Assembly (NCBI RefSeq): GCF_900215205.1
Contig: NZ_OBDY01000019.1
Coordinates: forward strand, 124,001-188,000
DNA from: Paractinoplanes atraurantiacus
Lineage (GTDB): Bacteria; Actinomycetota; Actinomycetes; Mycobacteriales; Micromonosporaceae
Reading direction: 5' to 3'
Length of the DNA stretch: 64,000 nucleotides
The translations under genes and the position numbers were made by a program. Of this stretch, positions 63,838 to 64,000 are shown one piece after another. The notes under the pieces are model-generated. The model did not search any database. It was not told where the DNA came from and saw only the letters and a list, made by a program, of their open reading frames with translations. Every line of letters begins with the position of its first letter. Positions within the stretch are counted from its first letter, which is position 1.

Positions 63838-63964
63838 GAGGGAACCTTAGCCGAGGCCAGAGCCACTGTCCCGGGTCAATTTTCACGCCCTGTGGACAGC
63901 GTTCGTCGCCCTCCTTGACGTAGATCGCCGTCACGGTCTGTGGGTGGCACGGCACGGTAAAAGT

Positions 63965-63986
63965 TATCCACAGAAGTTATCCACAG
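63965..63986 (+). promoter_or_regulatory. Pair of perfect DnaA boxes at the window edge
   Basis: TTATCCACA at 63965-63973 and 63978-63986, the same orientation, 13 bases apart. A weaker relative, TGTGGACAG, lies at 63891-63899. The sites fit the expected position just left of parAB-gidB-dnaA. Confidence 0.75.
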
Positions 63987-64000
63987 GCTCTCCCGTTTCA

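Overview
The window is very GC-rich actinobacterial chromosome. Frequent GTG and TTG starts, many leaderless genes (a TANNNT box ending about 7 bases before the start codon) and gene order point to a member of the Micromonosporaceae such as Actinoplanes; this placement is inferred from style and synteny, not from a search. The right half (26-62 kb) follows the conserved block that lies beside oriC in Streptomyces and related genera: dnaB, rplI-rpsR-ssb-rpsF, a GT87 membrane protein, ponA, a DUF5318 protein, PadR, ino1, cca, murJ, a pseudokinase, sigM with its anti-sigma protein, trxB, trxA and cwlM. oriC, parAB and dnaA are therefore expected just beyond the right edge, where two perfect TTATCCACA DnaA boxes appear.

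Layout. 0-14.5 kb: the 3' end of moaA plus moaD, an APH-like kinase, a membrane metallophosphoesterase, an EndoQ-UvrD fusion helicase, a prepilin peptidase, a LppU-like membrane protein, an ORC/STAND-like ATPase behind a striking CTAG array, DoxX, a GT87-like protein, and the leftward operon moaC-mog-moeA-moaE. Between them the two Moco groups encode all the main cofactor-assembly steps. 15-19.2 kb: a GGDEF-EAL protein, a second GT87-like protein and a zinc-ribbon protein.

19.2-26.2 kb: a polymorphic-toxin island. A leftward Imm35-YwqJ deaminase-SUKH protein faces a translationally coupled rightward set: a YbaB-like protein, a WXG100-like protein, a 1365-residue WXG100-headed toxin carrying a papain-like deamidase (Tox-PL) and a second C-terminal RelA/SpoT-like domain, and a small overlapping presumed immunity gene. 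Base composition falls sharply at about 25,020, between the two toxic domains, as expected of an exchanged toxin tip with its own immunity gene.

26-62 kb: the conserved replication, ribosome and cell-envelope block. Visible control elements include a Shine-Dalgarno-sequestering S6:S18-type leader before rpsF, a perfect PadR palindrome before padR-ino1, DnaA-box-like repeats before dnaB, and several strong hairpin terminators. At the right end are an aminotransferase, a Ddl-like ligase lacking a usual metal-binding Glu, a gene-poor stretch with a minisatellite, and a HIT-like protein.

A recurring theme is short tandem repetition (14-34 bp units), both between genes and in frame inside proteins. 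I saw no tRNA, rRNA, insertion sequence or CRISPR array.
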